Counted from the first letter of the stretch, positions 10,679-20,821 are shown. The stretch is DNA of 64,000 bases from Pseudocolwellia agarivorans (GCF_002000085.1 NZ_MUZU01000006.1:186001-250000), one strand, 5' to 3'. A program made the numbers and translations. The notes: a model not told the origin generated them from the letters alone.

Positions 10679-11185
10679 TTATTCTTTACGTTCAAATTCA
10701 CCATCTAATATTTTACCTTGGTGAATTGAAGGTTTTGATGATGACTCACTTTCTGGAGAAAAGTCGTCATTCACGGCCTGTTCATGATGATAGTGATTTT
10801 GTTGTTGAAAACCTCCACTCGCATAAGTTTGAACCGGCATAACTTTTTGAAATGCTTTAGCAATACTTTTTCGAAACGCTGGTATTAATAATGACAAACC
10901 AAATATGTCAGTAACAAAACCAGGGGTAACTAATAATATTCCGGCGATTAATAACATAAGCCCTGAAACTATTTCTTCAGATGGTGCTTGCCCTTGTGCC
11001 ATTTTAGTTTGTAGGGAGCTTAGCGTTGCTAGCCCTTGTTGCCTAACATTTTTAGCGCCCAACCAAGCCGTAACTATAACAATAGTGATCGTTGGCCATA
11101 CACCAATCCACCCACCTATTTTCATTAGCAAGGCTATTTCAATAATGGGAATAACAATAAACAAAAGGAATAAGAATCTAAACAT
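10679..11185 (-). CDS. fxsA: FxsA family inner-membrane protein
   Basis: The product is 168 residues. The N-terminal 100 or so carry the FxsA pattern: two N-terminal transmembrane segments (FLFLLFIVIPIIEIALLM and WPTITIVIVTAWLGAK), a short amphipathic linker with RQQG, and a third hydrophobic segment GILLVTPGFVTDIFG. The C-terminal 55 residues are polar and low-complexity (His/Gln/Ser-rich), a common variable tail. E. coli FxsA relieves F-plasmid exclusion of phage T7 when overproduced; its normal role is unclear. The position directly upstream of groES is conserved in many gammaproteobacteria. Confidence 0.93.
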   Translation of the reverse strand: MFRFLFLLFIVIPIIEIALLMKIGGWIGVWPTITIVIVTAWLGAKNVRQQGLATLSSLQTKMAQGQAPSEEIVSGLMLLIAGILLVTPGFVTDIFGLSLLIPAFRKSIAKAFQKVMPVQTYASGGFQQQNHYHHEQAVNDDFSPESESSSKPSIHQGKILDGEFERKE

Positions 11186-11461
11186 GGAAGCCTCAATATT
11201 ATTTAATGAAACTTATATGGGGTTCATCGGGTCTTTTTCAAGCAAGGTTATTGTCTGTTACATTTGTAACTACACAGAGTAAATACAATAGCGTAAACTT
11301 TATTTATTGAAATAAAATAGAAAACTTAAGTTTTTCTTAAGAAAAAAAACATAGTGTTGAGCTAACTGTTTTTATAAAGTACTTCCAAATTATTGTCATG
11401 AACATCCAGCAAGGCAATGAAAATATTTACACTGGATTAAAGAGTTTACAAAGTCGTGATT

Positions 11462-13282
11462 ATGAAAAAAATATGTGCCATTTTCTGGTTAGGTTTTATC
11501 AGTCTATTTCTGTTAACTGCACAAGTAAGCGCACAAGAATCTATTTTTGATGTTTCTTCTCCTTCATTATTCAGTAATGACGATGAGTTTTTACCACTCG
11601 ACGAAGCCTTTCAGTTTAATTTTCATCAAGAAGGCAATAGAGTCAATGTGACTTTTGATATAGCTGAAGGTTATTATTTATATCGTCATCAATTTAAATT
11701 TAAAACTGAAGAAGCCAGTATTTCTGATGTAGTTTTACCTACCGGCGAAGACCATGAAGATGAATATTTTGGTGTACAAAAGATTTTTACGGGTCACTTA
11801 GCTTTTAATATTGATGTAGAAAGCACACAAGAAAACCCTATTGTTACCGTAAGGTATCAAGGTTGTGCAGAAAAAGGACTTTGTTATGCACCAGCAAAAC
11901 AAACGATTTATTTAAACCAATATAATGATAACCTTCAAACGACTACAAGCTCAAACAACACATCTGAAAACAAAAGTGAGCAACATCAATTAGCTGACAT
12001 GCTAAAACAAGACAGTTTATGGCTAACTCTAGTGGCGTTCTTTATTGGTGGTTTATTGTTGTCTTTTACGCCTTGTGTATTTCCAATGTACCCTATTTTA
12101 ACGGGCATAATTGTAGGGCAAGGTAACAAGTTAACCACTAAAAAAGCATTTACTCTGTCGTTTTTTTACGTACAAGGAATGGCTGTTACTTACACTATTT
12201 TAGGTATTGTTGTCGCACTAGCTGGTGCTCAATTTCAAGCAGCTTTTCAGCACCCAATCGTATTAATTGGTTTAAGCGTTTTATTTATATTTTTAGCCCT
12301 TTCAATGTTTGGTGTATTTAACTTAGCTTTGCCGAGTAGCTGGCAAAATAAATTAAATGATATGAGTAACAACCAAAAAGGTGGTTCTGTAATAGGAGTA
12401 ATAAGTATGGGGATTATTTCAGGCTTAGTTGCCTCGCCTTGTACAACCGCTCCTTTAACTGGCGCGTTACTTTATATTTCTCAAACGGGTGACATTGTTT
12501 TAGGTGCTTCGGCTTTGTATGCCTTAAGTTTAGGAATGGGTTTGCCACTATTAATTTTAGGTAGTTCTGGCGGTAAATTATTACCTAAAGCCGGCGCTTG
12601 GATGAATGTAATTAAAAATATATTTGGTTTATTACTGTTAGCGGTTCCTATTTTTTTATTAGAACGTATGGTTCCTGCCCTTGTTATTCAAATACTTTGG
12701 ATTACGTTATTACTTTCAACTGCAACTTATTTTTACGTTACCAATAAATCAACACCCGTTAATTTTTGGCACGGCGTTCGTTCATTATTTATTTTCTTAG
12801 CGTTATTTTATGGCGCTATGCAAGCTTACAAATTAATTGATACGACACCAGTTAGCTCAACTCAAGTGTCAACTAGTTCAACGAATGAAGAACAAGGCGC
12901 TCAACAAGCTCATGCGGAAAACAAGTTTGTTATGGTAGCTAGCCTTAAAGAGTTGGAAGCAAAAGTTAAAGAGGCTAATGCAGCAGGTAAAACCGTAATG
13001 GTAGATTTATATGCTGATTGGTGTATTGCTTGTAAAGAGTTTGAACACTATACATTCAGTGCTCCTATTGTTAAAGAGGCGCTTAAAAATACGGTGTTAA
13101 TACAAATTGATTTAACAGATACAAGTTCTGATTCAAGCGTTGAATTAATGGATAAATTTCAAGTATTTGGCTTACCATCTATTTTATTTTTTAATACTAA
13201 TGGTGATGAGTTAACACAGAATAGAGTTACAGGTTTTATGGATGCTAAAGACTTCTCAGCACTGGTAAAAAAAATATTATAA
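11462..13282 (+). CDS. dsbD: Thiol:disulfide interchange protein DsbD
   Basis: The product is about 606 residues with a signal peptide ending near AQVSA. It has three modules: an N-terminal periplasmic domain with the Cys pair in CAEKGLC; a transmembrane domain with the redox Cys in FTPCVFP and SPCTTAP; and a C-terminal thioredoxin-like domain with CIAC in YADWCIACKEFE. All six redox cysteines are present. It carries electrons from cytosolic thioredoxin to periplasmic DsbC, DsbG and cytochrome maturation proteins. I take the ATG at 11462 rather than the in-frame GTG at 11456. It is transcribed alone, away from fxsA, and ends at a strong terminator. Confidence 0.97.
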   Translation: MKKICAIFWLGFISLFLLTAQVSAQESIFDVSSPSLFSNDDEFLPLDEAFQFNFHQEGNRVNVTFDIAEGYYLYRHQFKFKTEEASISDVVLPTGEDHEDEYFGVQKIFTGHLAFNIDVESTQENPIVTVRYQGCAEKGLCYAPAKQTIYLNQYNDNLQTTTSSNNTSENKSEQHQLADMLKQDSLWLTLVAFFIGGLLLSFTPCVFPMYPILTGIIVGQGNKLTTKKAFTLSFFYVQGMAVTYTILGIVVALAGAQFQAAFQHPIVLIGLSVLFIFLALSMFGVFNLALPSSWQNKLNDMSNNQKGGSVIGVISMGIISGLVASPCTTAPLTGALLYISQTGDIVLGASALYALSLGMGLPLLILGSSGGKLLPKAGAWMNVIKNIFGLLLLAVPIFLLERMVPALVIQILWITLLLSTATYFYVTNKSTPVNFWHGVRSLFIFLALFYGAMQAYKLIDTTPVSSTQVSTSSTNEEQGAQQAHAENKFVMVASLKELEAKVKEANAAGKTVMVDLYADWCIACKEFEHYTFSAPIVKEALKNTVLIQIDLTDTSSDSSVELMDKFQVFGLPSILFFNTNGDELTQNRVTGFMDAKDFSALVKKIL

Positions 13283-13301
13283 ATATTTTCTGTTCTTAAT
13301 G

Positions 13302-13339
13302 AAAAAGCGGTAAATGATAGTTTCATTTACCGCTTTTTT
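13302..13339. terminator. Bidirectional terminator between dsbD and the GGDEF/EAL gene
   Basis: Arms AAAAAGCGGTAAATGA and TCATTTACCGCTTTTT with a 5-base loop form a 16-bp stem with a T run on one side and an A run on the other. It can stop dsbD on the plus strand and the three-gene operon on the minus strand. Confidence 0.9.
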
Positions 13340-13424
13340 ATTGATATTTATAAATTATCATTCATAACTACTTACTCTTTAAGAGCAATACTTTAGTAAA
13401 ACAAACGCAACGAATATACCCTTA

Positions 13425-15857
13425 TTATAGAGCCTTTGTTTTCCAGTGATTATCAACAATGTGAGCATCAATAAAGTCAAGTAATTCAGCCTCAGGAATA
13501 GGTTTTGCAAAATAATAACCTTGAATTAAATCACAATCGTTTTGCATTAAACTTCTTAACTGAGCACTTGTTTCAACGCCTTCAGCCACAACCGTTAAAC
13601 CTAAGTTTTTAACCATGGCAATTGTCGACATAATAATTTGATAATCAGAATGGTTTTCTAGCATGCCAAAAATAAAGCTTTTATCTATTTTAATCACGTC
13701 AACAGGCATTTGCTTTAAGTAGGCTAAAGACGAATACCCTGTACCAAAATCATCAATAGCAAAGCTAAAACCTAACCCTTTTAGTACCTCCATCATACGA
13801 ATGGTGTGGTCAACGTTTTTAACCAACGTTTGCTCTGTAAGCTCTAACTCAAAATGAGAAGCAGAAATTGAAAACTCAACTAATAACCCTTGTAAAAAAT
13901 TAGGTAGGTTTTGATCAACAAATTGCCCTGCTGACAAGTTAATGGCAATTCGTGAATCTGTTAATCCATGATTTTTGATCATAACAGCCAATTCGAAACA
14001 ACGACGGATGATCCAATATCCTAGTTCAATCATATGGGCTGAATTTTCTAAAATAGGAATAAAATCATCTGGAGAAATCATTCCTCTTGAAGGGTGCTGC
14101 CAGCGTAATAGCGCTTCAAAACCATATATTCTTTTAGTTTTTGCTACAAGTTGTGGCTGTAGACTTAAGCTAAATTGATTTTTAGCTAATGCTTGTCTTA
14201 CTTCGCCTTCTAACATCACTCTATGGGCAACACGCTGATACATTTCTGAATGATAAACATGGTATTGAGCACCACCACTGTCTTTGGCTTCGTACATAGC
14301 AATATCAGCATAACTAATCAGCTCTTCAGCTTTAATCAGCTTATCTTCAGTAAAGGCAATGCCGATACTTGTTGAAACATAAAAAATACTACTGCCTATT
14401 TTTATAGGTGTTTTGAAACGTTGAAGAATTTCTTCTGCTACAACGACCGCCTCTTCTACGTTTTCAATTTTACCTAAAACAACAACAAATTCATCGCCAC
14501 CAAAACGACAAGCAACATCAACATTTCGAATACTTAATCTAACGCGGTTTGCTGCTTCAATAAGTAATCGATCTCCTTGACCGTGACCATGGCTATCATT
14601 CACTTTTTTAAAGTCATCTAAATCTAAAAAAAGAACGGCTATTTTATGTTTGAATTGAGAAAGATTAGCAACAGATTTACGCAGTTGATAATTAAGCATA
14701 TTACGATTTGGCAAACCGGTAAGTAAATCGTACATGGCTATATTTTCTAATTCTTTAGTTTTTTGCTCAACCTCTAGGTTTAGCTGTTCAAGTTCATAAC
14801 TTAATTCACTTGTCGCATCAGCTAAAATATCTAATTCATCAGAAAAGAAACTTTTACGTTTTAATTTAATGCGTCTGAATTGATCAAATTCTTTACGAGC
14901 TAATAAAGGTAACGCATTAGAAAGTACAATTAAGCGGTGAGTTAATGGGCTAGATACAAAATAAACTAAGCCTGCTAATGTCACAAAAATTAACACAGCA
15001 GAAAGCAGGAATTGATAACGGTATTGCTTATATTCAGAGGTAATAGGCGTTACATCATCAATAAGCGCCATGTAATAAGCTCTTTGATTATTGGTTGCCA
15101 AAGACATTAAATTAATTAAATAACTATGAGAGCTTATATCAACTTGTACACCCATAGCTTTAATTGCTTCAACACTAATCTGTTTTTTAGGTTGAACAAA
15201 TAATGTTCTCATTAATTTAATATCAGAAGCTGATAAAAATTGCGCCTCATGTAATTTAGCTTGGTCGCTTTTTGAAAAACTAACAATGGCAATTTCACTT
15301 TTTATTGACTGATTGATCGCATAAATCATATCAACTAATGAAACGGCCAAAGCAACAACCACCATGTCACCTTGTTTATTAAGTAAAGGAACAGTAAGTA
15401 ATTGCTCACAATAAACCTGACAATATAATAAGTGCTGAGGTTCTTGAATATCGAGTGTTTTATTTACACTATTTAAAACGTAGTTTGGCGTTATACTTGA
15501 GCTATATAAGATATTTTTTTTGCTATCTATTAGCCACATTTTTTCAACATTATGATGTAACTGAAGCGCGTCAAACTGCTTTGATATTTCTTTAGTTAAA
15601 TCATCAAAGTCATTTTTTTCCTGAAGGTGAACTACATCAGCAAATGATTCAATCCAAACCCTTAAATTCTCTCGTAAGGTTTTTTCATGCAACTTAAATT
15701 GCTCTTGCCCCTGAATTAAAGTTTCCGCTTGATATGCTTTAAATTCAGCATTTAAACGTGATAAAGATACCGTTGAAAAACCAGCACTTAATAAAAGTAA
15801 AGTACCAATAATAAGCAAAAGTAATTTGGTAGGAACACGAATAAATACTTGTTTCAT
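13425..15857 (-). CDS. Membrane-bound GGDEF/EAL protein (cyclic di-GMP turnover)
   Basis: The product is 810 residues. Two transmembrane segments (about 11-30 and 280-300) flank a periplasmic sensor region of about 250 residues that I cannot assign to a family. A short coiled-coil linker follows, then GGDEF with an intact RFGGDEF site (I see no RxxD inhibitory site) and EAL with YGFEALLRW, the DDFGTGYS loop and VVAEGVET. Both catalytic sites look competent, so it could make or break cyclic di-GMP; which dominates cannot be told. It is the last gene of an operon with the porin (3-bp gap) and the PstS-like protein, so its periplasmic domain may sense the same ligand (inference). Confidence 0.93.
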   Translation of the reverse strand: MKQVFIRVPTKLLLLIIGTLLLLSAGFSTVSLSRLNAEFKAYQAETLIQGQEQFKLHEKTLRENLRVWIESFADVVHLQEKNDFDDLTKEISKQFDALQLHHNVEKMWLIDSKKNILYSSSITPNYVLNSVNKTLDIQEPQHLLYCQVYCEQLLTVPLLNKQGDMVVVALAVSLVDMIYAINQSIKSEIAIVSFSKSDQAKLHEAQFLSASDIKLMRTLFVQPKKQISVEAIKAMGVQVDISSHSYLINLMSLATNNQRAYYMALIDDVTPITSEYKQYRYQFLLSAVLIFVTLAGLVYFVSSPLTHRLIVLSNALPLLARKEFDQFRRIKLKRKSFFSDELDILADATSELSYELEQLNLEVEQKTKELENIAMYDLLTGLPNRNMLNYQLRKSVANLSQFKHKIAVLFLDLDDFKKVNDSHGHGQGDRLLIEAANRVRLSIRNVDVACRFGGDEFVVVLGKIENVEEAVVVAEEILQRFKTPIKIGSSIFYVSTSIGIAFTEDKLIKAEELISYADIAMYEAKDSGGAQYHVYHSEMYQRVAHRVMLEGEVRQALAKNQFSLSLQPQLVAKTKRIYGFEALLRWQHPSRGMISPDDFIPILENSAHMIELGYWIIRRCFELAVMIKNHGLTDSRIAINLSAGQFVDQNLPNFLQGLLVEFSISASHFELELTEQTLVKNVDHTIRMMEVLKGLGFSFAIDDFGTGYSSLAYLKQMPVDVIKIDKSFIFGMLENHSDYQIIMSTIAMVKNLGLTVVAEGVETSAQLRSLMQNDCDLIQGYYFAKPIPEAELLDFIDAHIVDNHWKTKAL

Positions 15858-15860
15858 TAT

Positions 15861-17054
15861 TTAAAACCAATAAATCAATTGCAGAGCCCACAATTGCCAA
15901 TATTCATCTTTATTTACCCTAGGTTCTGGTATTAAAACAGGAGTCAACCTAGCGGTACCTTGGATCCAATGATGCTCAAACTGTAGTTCAACTTTGGGAG
16001 CTATTCTATATTTAAGACCTACGGTGGTATCATATTGATAACCAAAATAATGAGGTACGGCACCAGCATAGTTCAACTCAAGTTGCTTGCCATGTTTGTC
16101 ATCTTTATTGGCATAATAATGCTCATATCGACCTAAAAACTGTAATTTAGGGGTAATATTATATTGTAACTGGACGAATCCCCCTTCGCCTTTTGAATCG
16201 TTTACAAAATCAGGAAAAAGTAAACCATCAAGCTTTATATTTTCTTGAAGAATTTCCGCGCTAAATGTCCAATTTTCTGCTTGGTATTCAGCATTCGCAT
16301 AAAATCGCTCTAAATCTAAGACTCCATACATAAATTTATCATCAATACCGCTTTTATAAGTAAAGTCAGCGTTTGTTGTTGCTAGGCCAAACCTCCATTG
16401 AGATAAGCTTGGGGTCCAATAAATACTAGCTTGAAAGTCATTTTTTTGTGTTAGCTTTCCTGTTGATTTACTTCCCATCAAAATAGTGGTTTGCTCTGTA
16501 GAAATAGGTGAAATCCCTATACTCGCTGTAACATCGATATCACCAATGCTTTCGTTTGAATAACGAGTTGCAATAGCTCCTCCATCACCACCAATAGACA
16601 TATCTCGGGTTGCATCAAAATAAACGGATTGCGGAAGTACTATAGTTGGCCTCGTCATGGGTACATCACGTGTACTTGAATACAACCAATGGTAGTTTTT
16701 AATGCGCCCTAAATATAATTTTGTTTGCCAGTTTTGAGTATTGTGTAAAGCCCATTCAAGTAATAAATAATCGATTCTGAACCCTTCGTCGTATCTATTC
16801 CCACCATTTAGGTAGACCGCCTGCCCAGCTAAACGAACATCTGAACTTAATTGATAAGAAGCATTCAAGCCTATTTCAGTTAACTCTAATGATATATCTT
16901 GGTCATCATTGACAAAGTCACTGCCATTTACATCAATAACGCCTTGAGCTACAAAACCATGAATTTGAAGATCTTCACTTATGTTATCCGCATAAGCAAA
17001 GCCCGTTAAAATAAAGTAACTACTCAAGACAACGGTTATTAATTCCTTTTTCAC
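15861..17054 (-). CDS. Outer-membrane porin-like beta-barrel protein
   Basis: The product is about 397 residues with a signal peptide ending FAYA and a body of alternating amphipathic beta strands. It ends in an aromatic residue (LIYWF), as expected for BAM-dependent outer-membrane barrels. I take the GTG at 17054, 13 bp after the stop of the upstream gene, because it gives a normal signal peptide; an upstream ATG at 17141 would overlap that gene by 74 bp. It resembles the uncharacterised porins found beside periplasmic binding proteins and GGDEF proteins in marine gammaproteobacteria. Its substrate is unknown; a phosphate- or anion-related role is suggested only by its neighbour. Confidence 0.8.
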   Translation of the reverse strand: MKKELITVVLSSYFILTGFAYADNISEDLQIHGFVAQGVIDVNGSDFVNDDQDISLELTEIGLNASYQLSSDVRLAGQAVYLNGGNRYDEGFRIDYLLLEWALHNTQNWQTKLYLGRIKNYHWLYSSTRDVPMTRPTIVLPQSVYFDATRDMSIGGDGGAIATRYSNESIGDIDVTASIGISPISTEQTTILMGSKSTGKLTQKNDFQASIYWTPSLSQWRFGLATTNADFTYKSGIDDKFMYGVLDLERFYANAEYQAENWTFSAEILQENIKLDGLLFPDFVNDSKGEGGFVQLQYNITPKLQFLGRYEHYYANKDDKHGKQLELNYAGAVPHYFGYQYDTTVGLKYRIAPKVELQFEHHWIQGTARLTPVLIPEPRVNKDEYWQLWALQLIYWF

Positions 17055-17067
17055 TATTTTTTCCCAA

Positions 17068-17463
17068 CTATTCCGTAATGTTAATAACATTGACATGCTG
17101 TTTTTCCTTATCCAATACATCAACATAACCAATAGAGCCACGAGTGGTACTTACTGCGTGTACAAGTTCTGCTTGAGTTTTTACTATTCTGGGGGCAACA
17201 CCTAATCCTGAGAATGTTAACTTATTCCATATTCTATCTAACTGATATGGAAATATATGTAAAATATCTTTTGAAAAAGCTTTGTGGACCGGGTGTTGGC
17301 TGGGTAAAACGTACACGACAATAGATTCGTTATTTGGCCAGCGTATTTGCCTCATAGAATAAATTCTACGAAGTTGTGATGAAGATAGAGATTCTAGCTT
17401 AACGGAGTGATGAGTTATAACATCAATGCTATGCGATTTAAAACAAATCAACGCGAGTAACAA
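17068..17463 (-). CDS. Short PstS-like periplasmic substrate-binding protein
   Basis: The product is about 131-141 residues. The LSSSQLRRIYSMRQIRWPN stretch, HPVHKAFSKDIL, and TRGSIGYVD near the C-terminus match the small PBP-like family related to phosphate-binding PstS. It covers only one lobe, which is normal for this family. The coordinates use TTG at 17463, but this cuts the signal peptide. An ideally spaced AAGGA is followed by an in-frame ATT at 17493 that would add the N-terminal part of a good signal sequence. It is the first gene of the operon with the porin and GGDEF/EAL genes and may supply their ligand signal. Confidence 0.75.
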   Translation of the reverse strand: MLLALICFKSHSIDVITHHSVKLESLSSSQLRRIYSMRQIRWPNNESIVVYVLPSQHPVHKAFSKDILHIFPYQLDRIWNKLTFSGLGVAPRIVKTQAELVHAVSTTRGSIGYVDVLDKEKQHVNVINITE

Positions 17464-17828
17464 TATGCTAATTTTAAGAAATAATTGAGTAATAACAATA
17501 TCCTTATAATATCACTATCGAAAAACATATAAGATTTAAGATTATGCACTGACAATAGATATGAATGCAATACATTATAAATCAATAGATTAAGGCTTAT
17601 ACGATCATCTAATAATTTTAGTAAATTAACACGGAAATGCAAAAAAAATATACTTTATTTTTAAATACCTAGTGGTTATACCAGTACTTCCTCACTAACT
17701 TCATCGAAAAGTGGTCAATATTCGCCAAAATAACAAAAGTTAGTAATTTTTATCAAATTTCCTTTAACCCTTTAACTAAGTATGTAATGATACATATATA
17801 TTACAATATCATGGTTGTTTTAAAGACA

Positions 17829-18275
17829 ATGTCTACAAAGTTTAATGTTTTACTATTGAATGGCCCAAATTTAAACATGCTAGGTAAGAGAGAACCTGAA
17901 ATTTATGGTTCTGCTAGTTTAGATGATATTGTTTGCCAGTTAAAAAAATCGGCAGCTGATAAAAATATAAACCTAACACATCTACAATCGAATGCTGAAT
18001 ATGAACTTCTTGATACAATTCATAGCGCGCACAACAAGATTGATTTTATTATTATAAACCCTGCTGCTTTTACTCATACAAGTGTAGCACTAAGAGATGC
18101 ATTATTGTCAGTAAGCATCCCTTTTATCGAAGTGCACCTTTCAAACGTACATGCTCGCGAACAGTTTAGACACCACTCTTACTTATCGGATGTAGCTGTT
18201 GGAGTAATTTGTGGTTTAGGTACAAACGGTTATGAATATGCACTTGATGCCGCACAAGAATGGCTAACTAGATAA
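17829..18275 (+). CDS. aroQ: 3-dehydroquinate dehydratase, type II
   Basis: The product is 148 residues from the ATG at 17829, the normal family length; upstream in-frame starts add an unrelated tail. The active-site segments are present: [18 protein letters not shown] with the catalytic Tyr, the [10 protein letters not shown] phosphate-binding loop, and [18 protein letters not shown] with the catalytic His. It converts 3-dehydroquinate to 3-dehydroshikimate in aromatic amino acid synthesis and forms dodecamers. The aroQ-accB-accC order is widely conserved in gammaproteobacteria. Confidence 0.98.
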   Translation: MSTKFNVLLLNGPNLNMLGKREPEIYGSASLDDIVCQLKKSAADKNINLTHLQSNAEYELLDTIHSAHNKIDFIIINPAAFTHTSVALRDALLSVSIPFIEVHLSNVHAREQFRHHSYLSDVAVGVICGLGTNGYEYALDAAQEWLTR

Positions 18276-18360
18276 TCGTTTAGATATTTCAATGATAATT
18301 TGTAACGAATTGCTACAAATTATTTTTTACTTAATTATAAAATGAACAAAGGTACAAATA

Positions 18361-18810
18361 ATGGATATTCGTAAAATTAAAAAACTTATTGAGCTTGTAG
18401 AAGAATCAGGCATTAATGAATTAGAAATTTCTGAAGGTGAAGAATCGGTAAGAATTAGCCGTGGAGCATCTGTTATACATACAGCAGCACCTCAATATGC
18501 ACAGCCTTCCGCTCCTGCTGCACCAGCCCCATCGGCACCAGCAGCCGCTACTATTGAAGCTGCACCTGTAGCATCTGGTCATACAATTCGCTCTCCTATG
18601 GTAGGAACATTTTATGCGTCAGCATCACCTGATTCTCCAGCATTTGTTGAAGTAGGACAGCATGTAAATGCTGGTGATACTTTATGTATCGTTGAAGCAA
18701 TGAAAATGATGAACCAAATTGAAGCAGATAAATCCGGTGTTATCAAAGAAATACTTGCTCAAAACGAAGATGCTATTGAGTTTGACCAACCGCTATTCAT
18801 CATTGAATAA
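18361..18810 (+). CDS. accB: Biotin carboxyl carrier protein of acetyl-CoA carboxylase
   Basis: The product is 149 residues. The N-terminal helix [18 protein letters not shown] is followed by an Ala/Pro-rich flexible linker and a biotinyl domain with the EAMKMMN motif, whose central Lys is biotinylated, plus the family thumb region near [12 protein letters not shown]. It carries carboxybiotin between AccC and AccAD in the first step of fatty acid synthesis. It lies 85 bp after aroQ and 23 bp before accC. Confidence 0.98.
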   Translation: MDIRKIKKLIELVEESGINELEISEGEESVRISRGASVIHTAAPQYAQPSAPAAPAPSAPAAATIEAAPVASGHTIRSPMVGTFYASASPDSPAFVEVGQHVNAGDTLCIVEAMKMMNQIEADKSGVIKEILAQNEDAIEFDQPLFIIE

Positions 18811-18833
18811 GCCCAACCAAAAAGGGTATTTTC

Positions 18834-20180
18834 ATGTTAGATAAAGTAGTTATCGCCAACCGTGGCGAAATAGCATTAAGAATATTAAGAGCGTGTAAAG
18901 AGCTAGGTATTAAAACTGTTGCTGTTCATTCAACAGCAGATAAAAACCTAAAGCACGTACTATTAGCCGATGAAACTATTTGTATTGGTAAACCTTCAGC
19001 GATGGATAGTTATTTAAATATCCCTGCAATTATTACTGCAGCTGAAGTTACTGATGCAACAGCTATCCATCCTGGTTATGGCTTTTTAGCTGAAAATGCA
19101 GACTTTGCTGAACAAGTTGAAAAGTCTGGTTTTGCTTTTATCGGACCATTAGCTGAAAGTATTCGCCTAATGGGTGATAAAGTTTCAGCAATTAAAGCAA
19201 TGAAAGCAGCTGGTGTTCCTTGTGTTCCTGGTTCTGATGGACCTTTACTCGATGATGATAAAGCTAACTTAGCTCATGGTAAGCGTATTGGTTACCCTGT
19301 AATCATCAAAGCTTCTGGTGGCGGCGGTGGTCGTGGTATGCGCGTTGTTAGATCTGAAGATGAATTAATTGAAGCGATTCAATTAACTAAAAGTGAAGCA
19401 CGTTCAACGTTTAACAACGACATGGTTTACATGGAAAAGTATCTAGAAAACCCACGTCACGTTGAAATACAAATAATGGCTGATGGCCAAGGTGGAGCAA
19501 TTCATCTAGGTGAACGTGATTGTTCAATGCAGCGTCGCCATCAAAAAGTTGTTGAAGAAGCGCCAGCCCCAGGCATTACGCCTGCAATGCGCCAACAAAT
19601 TGGTGAGCGTTGTTGCAGAGCTTGTATCGAAATTAATTATCGTGGTGCAGGTACATTCGAATTTTTATATGAAAATGGCGAATTCTACTTCATTGAAATG
19701 AATACACGTATTCAAGTTGAGCACCCTGTTACAGAAATGATCACAGGCGTAGATTTAATTAAAGAACAACTTCGTGTAGCTGCCGGTCAACCATTATCAT
19801 ACACACAAGATGATATTAAAATTTCTGGTCATGCTATTGAATGTCGTATCAATGCCGAAGATCCACGTACTTTTATTCCTTCACCAGGGAAAATTACACG
19901 TTTTCACCCTCCAGGAGGGATGGGTGTAAGATGGGATTCTCATATTTATGCAGATTATTCAGTACCACCTCATTACGACTCTATGATTGGTAAGCTAATT
20001 ACTTACGGTGATAACAGAGACGTTGCTATTGCTAGAATGCGTAATGCATTAAGCGAACTAGTGATTGACGGTATAAAAACGAACATAGCCTTACATAAAG
20101 ATATTTTAAATGATCAAGGTTTTGTTAATGGCGGTGCAAATATTCATTATTTAGAAAAGAAACTTTCTGAAAATGAATAA
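18834..20180 (+). CDS. accC: Biotin carboxylase subunit of acetyl-CoA carboxylase
   Basis: The product is 448 residues, the usual length. It begins [17 protein letters not shown]. The ATP-grasp domain has the glycine-rich lid [12 protein letters not shown]; the catalytic segments [18 protein letters not shown] and [10 protein letters not shown] are intact. It carboxylates the biotin of AccB with ATP and bicarbonate. It is co-transcribed with accB and ends at a strong terminator at 20206. Confidence 0.99.
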   Translation: MLDKVVIANRGEIALRILRACKELGIKTVAVHSTADKNLKHVLLADETICIGKPSAMDSYLNIPAIITAAEVTDATAIHPGYGFLAENADFAEQVEKSGFAFIGPLAESIRLMGDKVSAIKAMKAAGVPCVPGSDGPLLDDDKANLAHGKRIGYPVIIKASGGGGGRGMRVVRSEDELIEAIQLTKSEARSTFNNDMVYMEKYLENPRHVEIQIMADGQGGAIHLGERDCSMQRRHQKVVEEAPAPGITPAMRQQIGERCCRACIEINYRGAGTFEFLYENGEFYFIEMNTRIQVEHPVTEMITGVDLIKEQLRVAAGQPLSYTQDDIKISGHAIECRINAEDPRTFIPSPGKITRFHPPGGMGVRWDSHIYADYSVPPHYDSMIGKLITYGDNRDVAIARMRNALSELVIDGIKTNIALHKDILNDQGFVNGGANIHYLEKKLSENE

Positions 20181-20205
20181 ACAGCAATATTAAGCTTTAT
20201 TGAAA

Positions 20206-20229
20206 CCCTGCAAATGCAGGGTTTTTTTT
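20206..20229 (+). terminator. Terminator of accBC
   Basis: CCCTGCA (20206-20212), two A, TGCAGGG (20215-20221) and then eight T. It is a textbook intrinsic terminator 25 bp after the accC stop. The same 21 bases (CCCTGCAAATGCAGGGTTTTT) occur again at 24866. Confidence 0.93.
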
Positions 20230-20821
20230 GAGTAATAAACTGATTTCTATAGCCAAATTTATTCATTATTTATATAAAAAACTCATACTCGTATAGTAGT
20301 TTCTTTATGTTAAATGGCGATAAATAGACTCTGATGGTAATAACTTATTATGTTCTCAATACTTGAAAAATAAATGGTTCCATTCTGATACTGAGATAAA
20401 ACAATACCGAAGTTATCATATAACATTACAAATAAATCTATTGATATTCCTAAACTTAAAATTGGAGGATATATTTATTAATAATAATATTACCTACCCA
20501 CCACTTAAAACATCGTAAAAATAAAATCAAAATATTGATTTATAAAGTAATTTCATCTTAGTTGAATTATTAAAATCGGCTAGATCAAAGCACCATTACA
20601 AAAAATCATAAATATTCATTTCAACAACATCACAAATAAATCTTATAAGCACACATTGACTTGTCTGACAAGTTAAGTAATATATAAATACTAAAAGCAA
20701 GTATTAACTTAAATACAATTTGTTTTGTCATAGAGCATAAACAGAGGTTTATATTAATAACACTGTAAAATAATAAACACGGCTTCATCCTCATATTTTA
20801 ATAATAATAAGGTTTTACACC
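20230..20821. other. Gene-free AT-rich region upstream of the lyase-like gene
   Basis: About 590 bp with no credible open frame on either strand. It holds the dyad at 20659-20673 and must contain the promoter of the lyase-like gene. AATAATAAGG just before 20822 supplies the ribosome-binding site. I see no RNA structure I can name. Confidence 0.6.
20659..20673. promoter_or_regulatory. Candidate GntR-type operator
   Basis: ACTTGTCTGACAAGT is a perfect 7-1-7 inverted repeat about 150 bp upstream of the lyase-like gene. TTGTC-n-GACAA dyads are typical sites for FadR-subfamily GntR regulators, several of which control uronate and polysaccharide catabolism. The regulator itself is not in the window. 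Confidence 0.45.

Noticed and set aside
17055-17141. Longer start for the porin gene
   Set aside because: It would overlap the upstream gene by 74 bp and bury the signal peptide behind about 29 residues.
17448-17642. 64-codon minus-strand frame upstream of the PstS-like gene
   Set aside because: It overlaps the real gene start, has no ribosome-binding site and its composition is that of AT-rich noncoding DNA.
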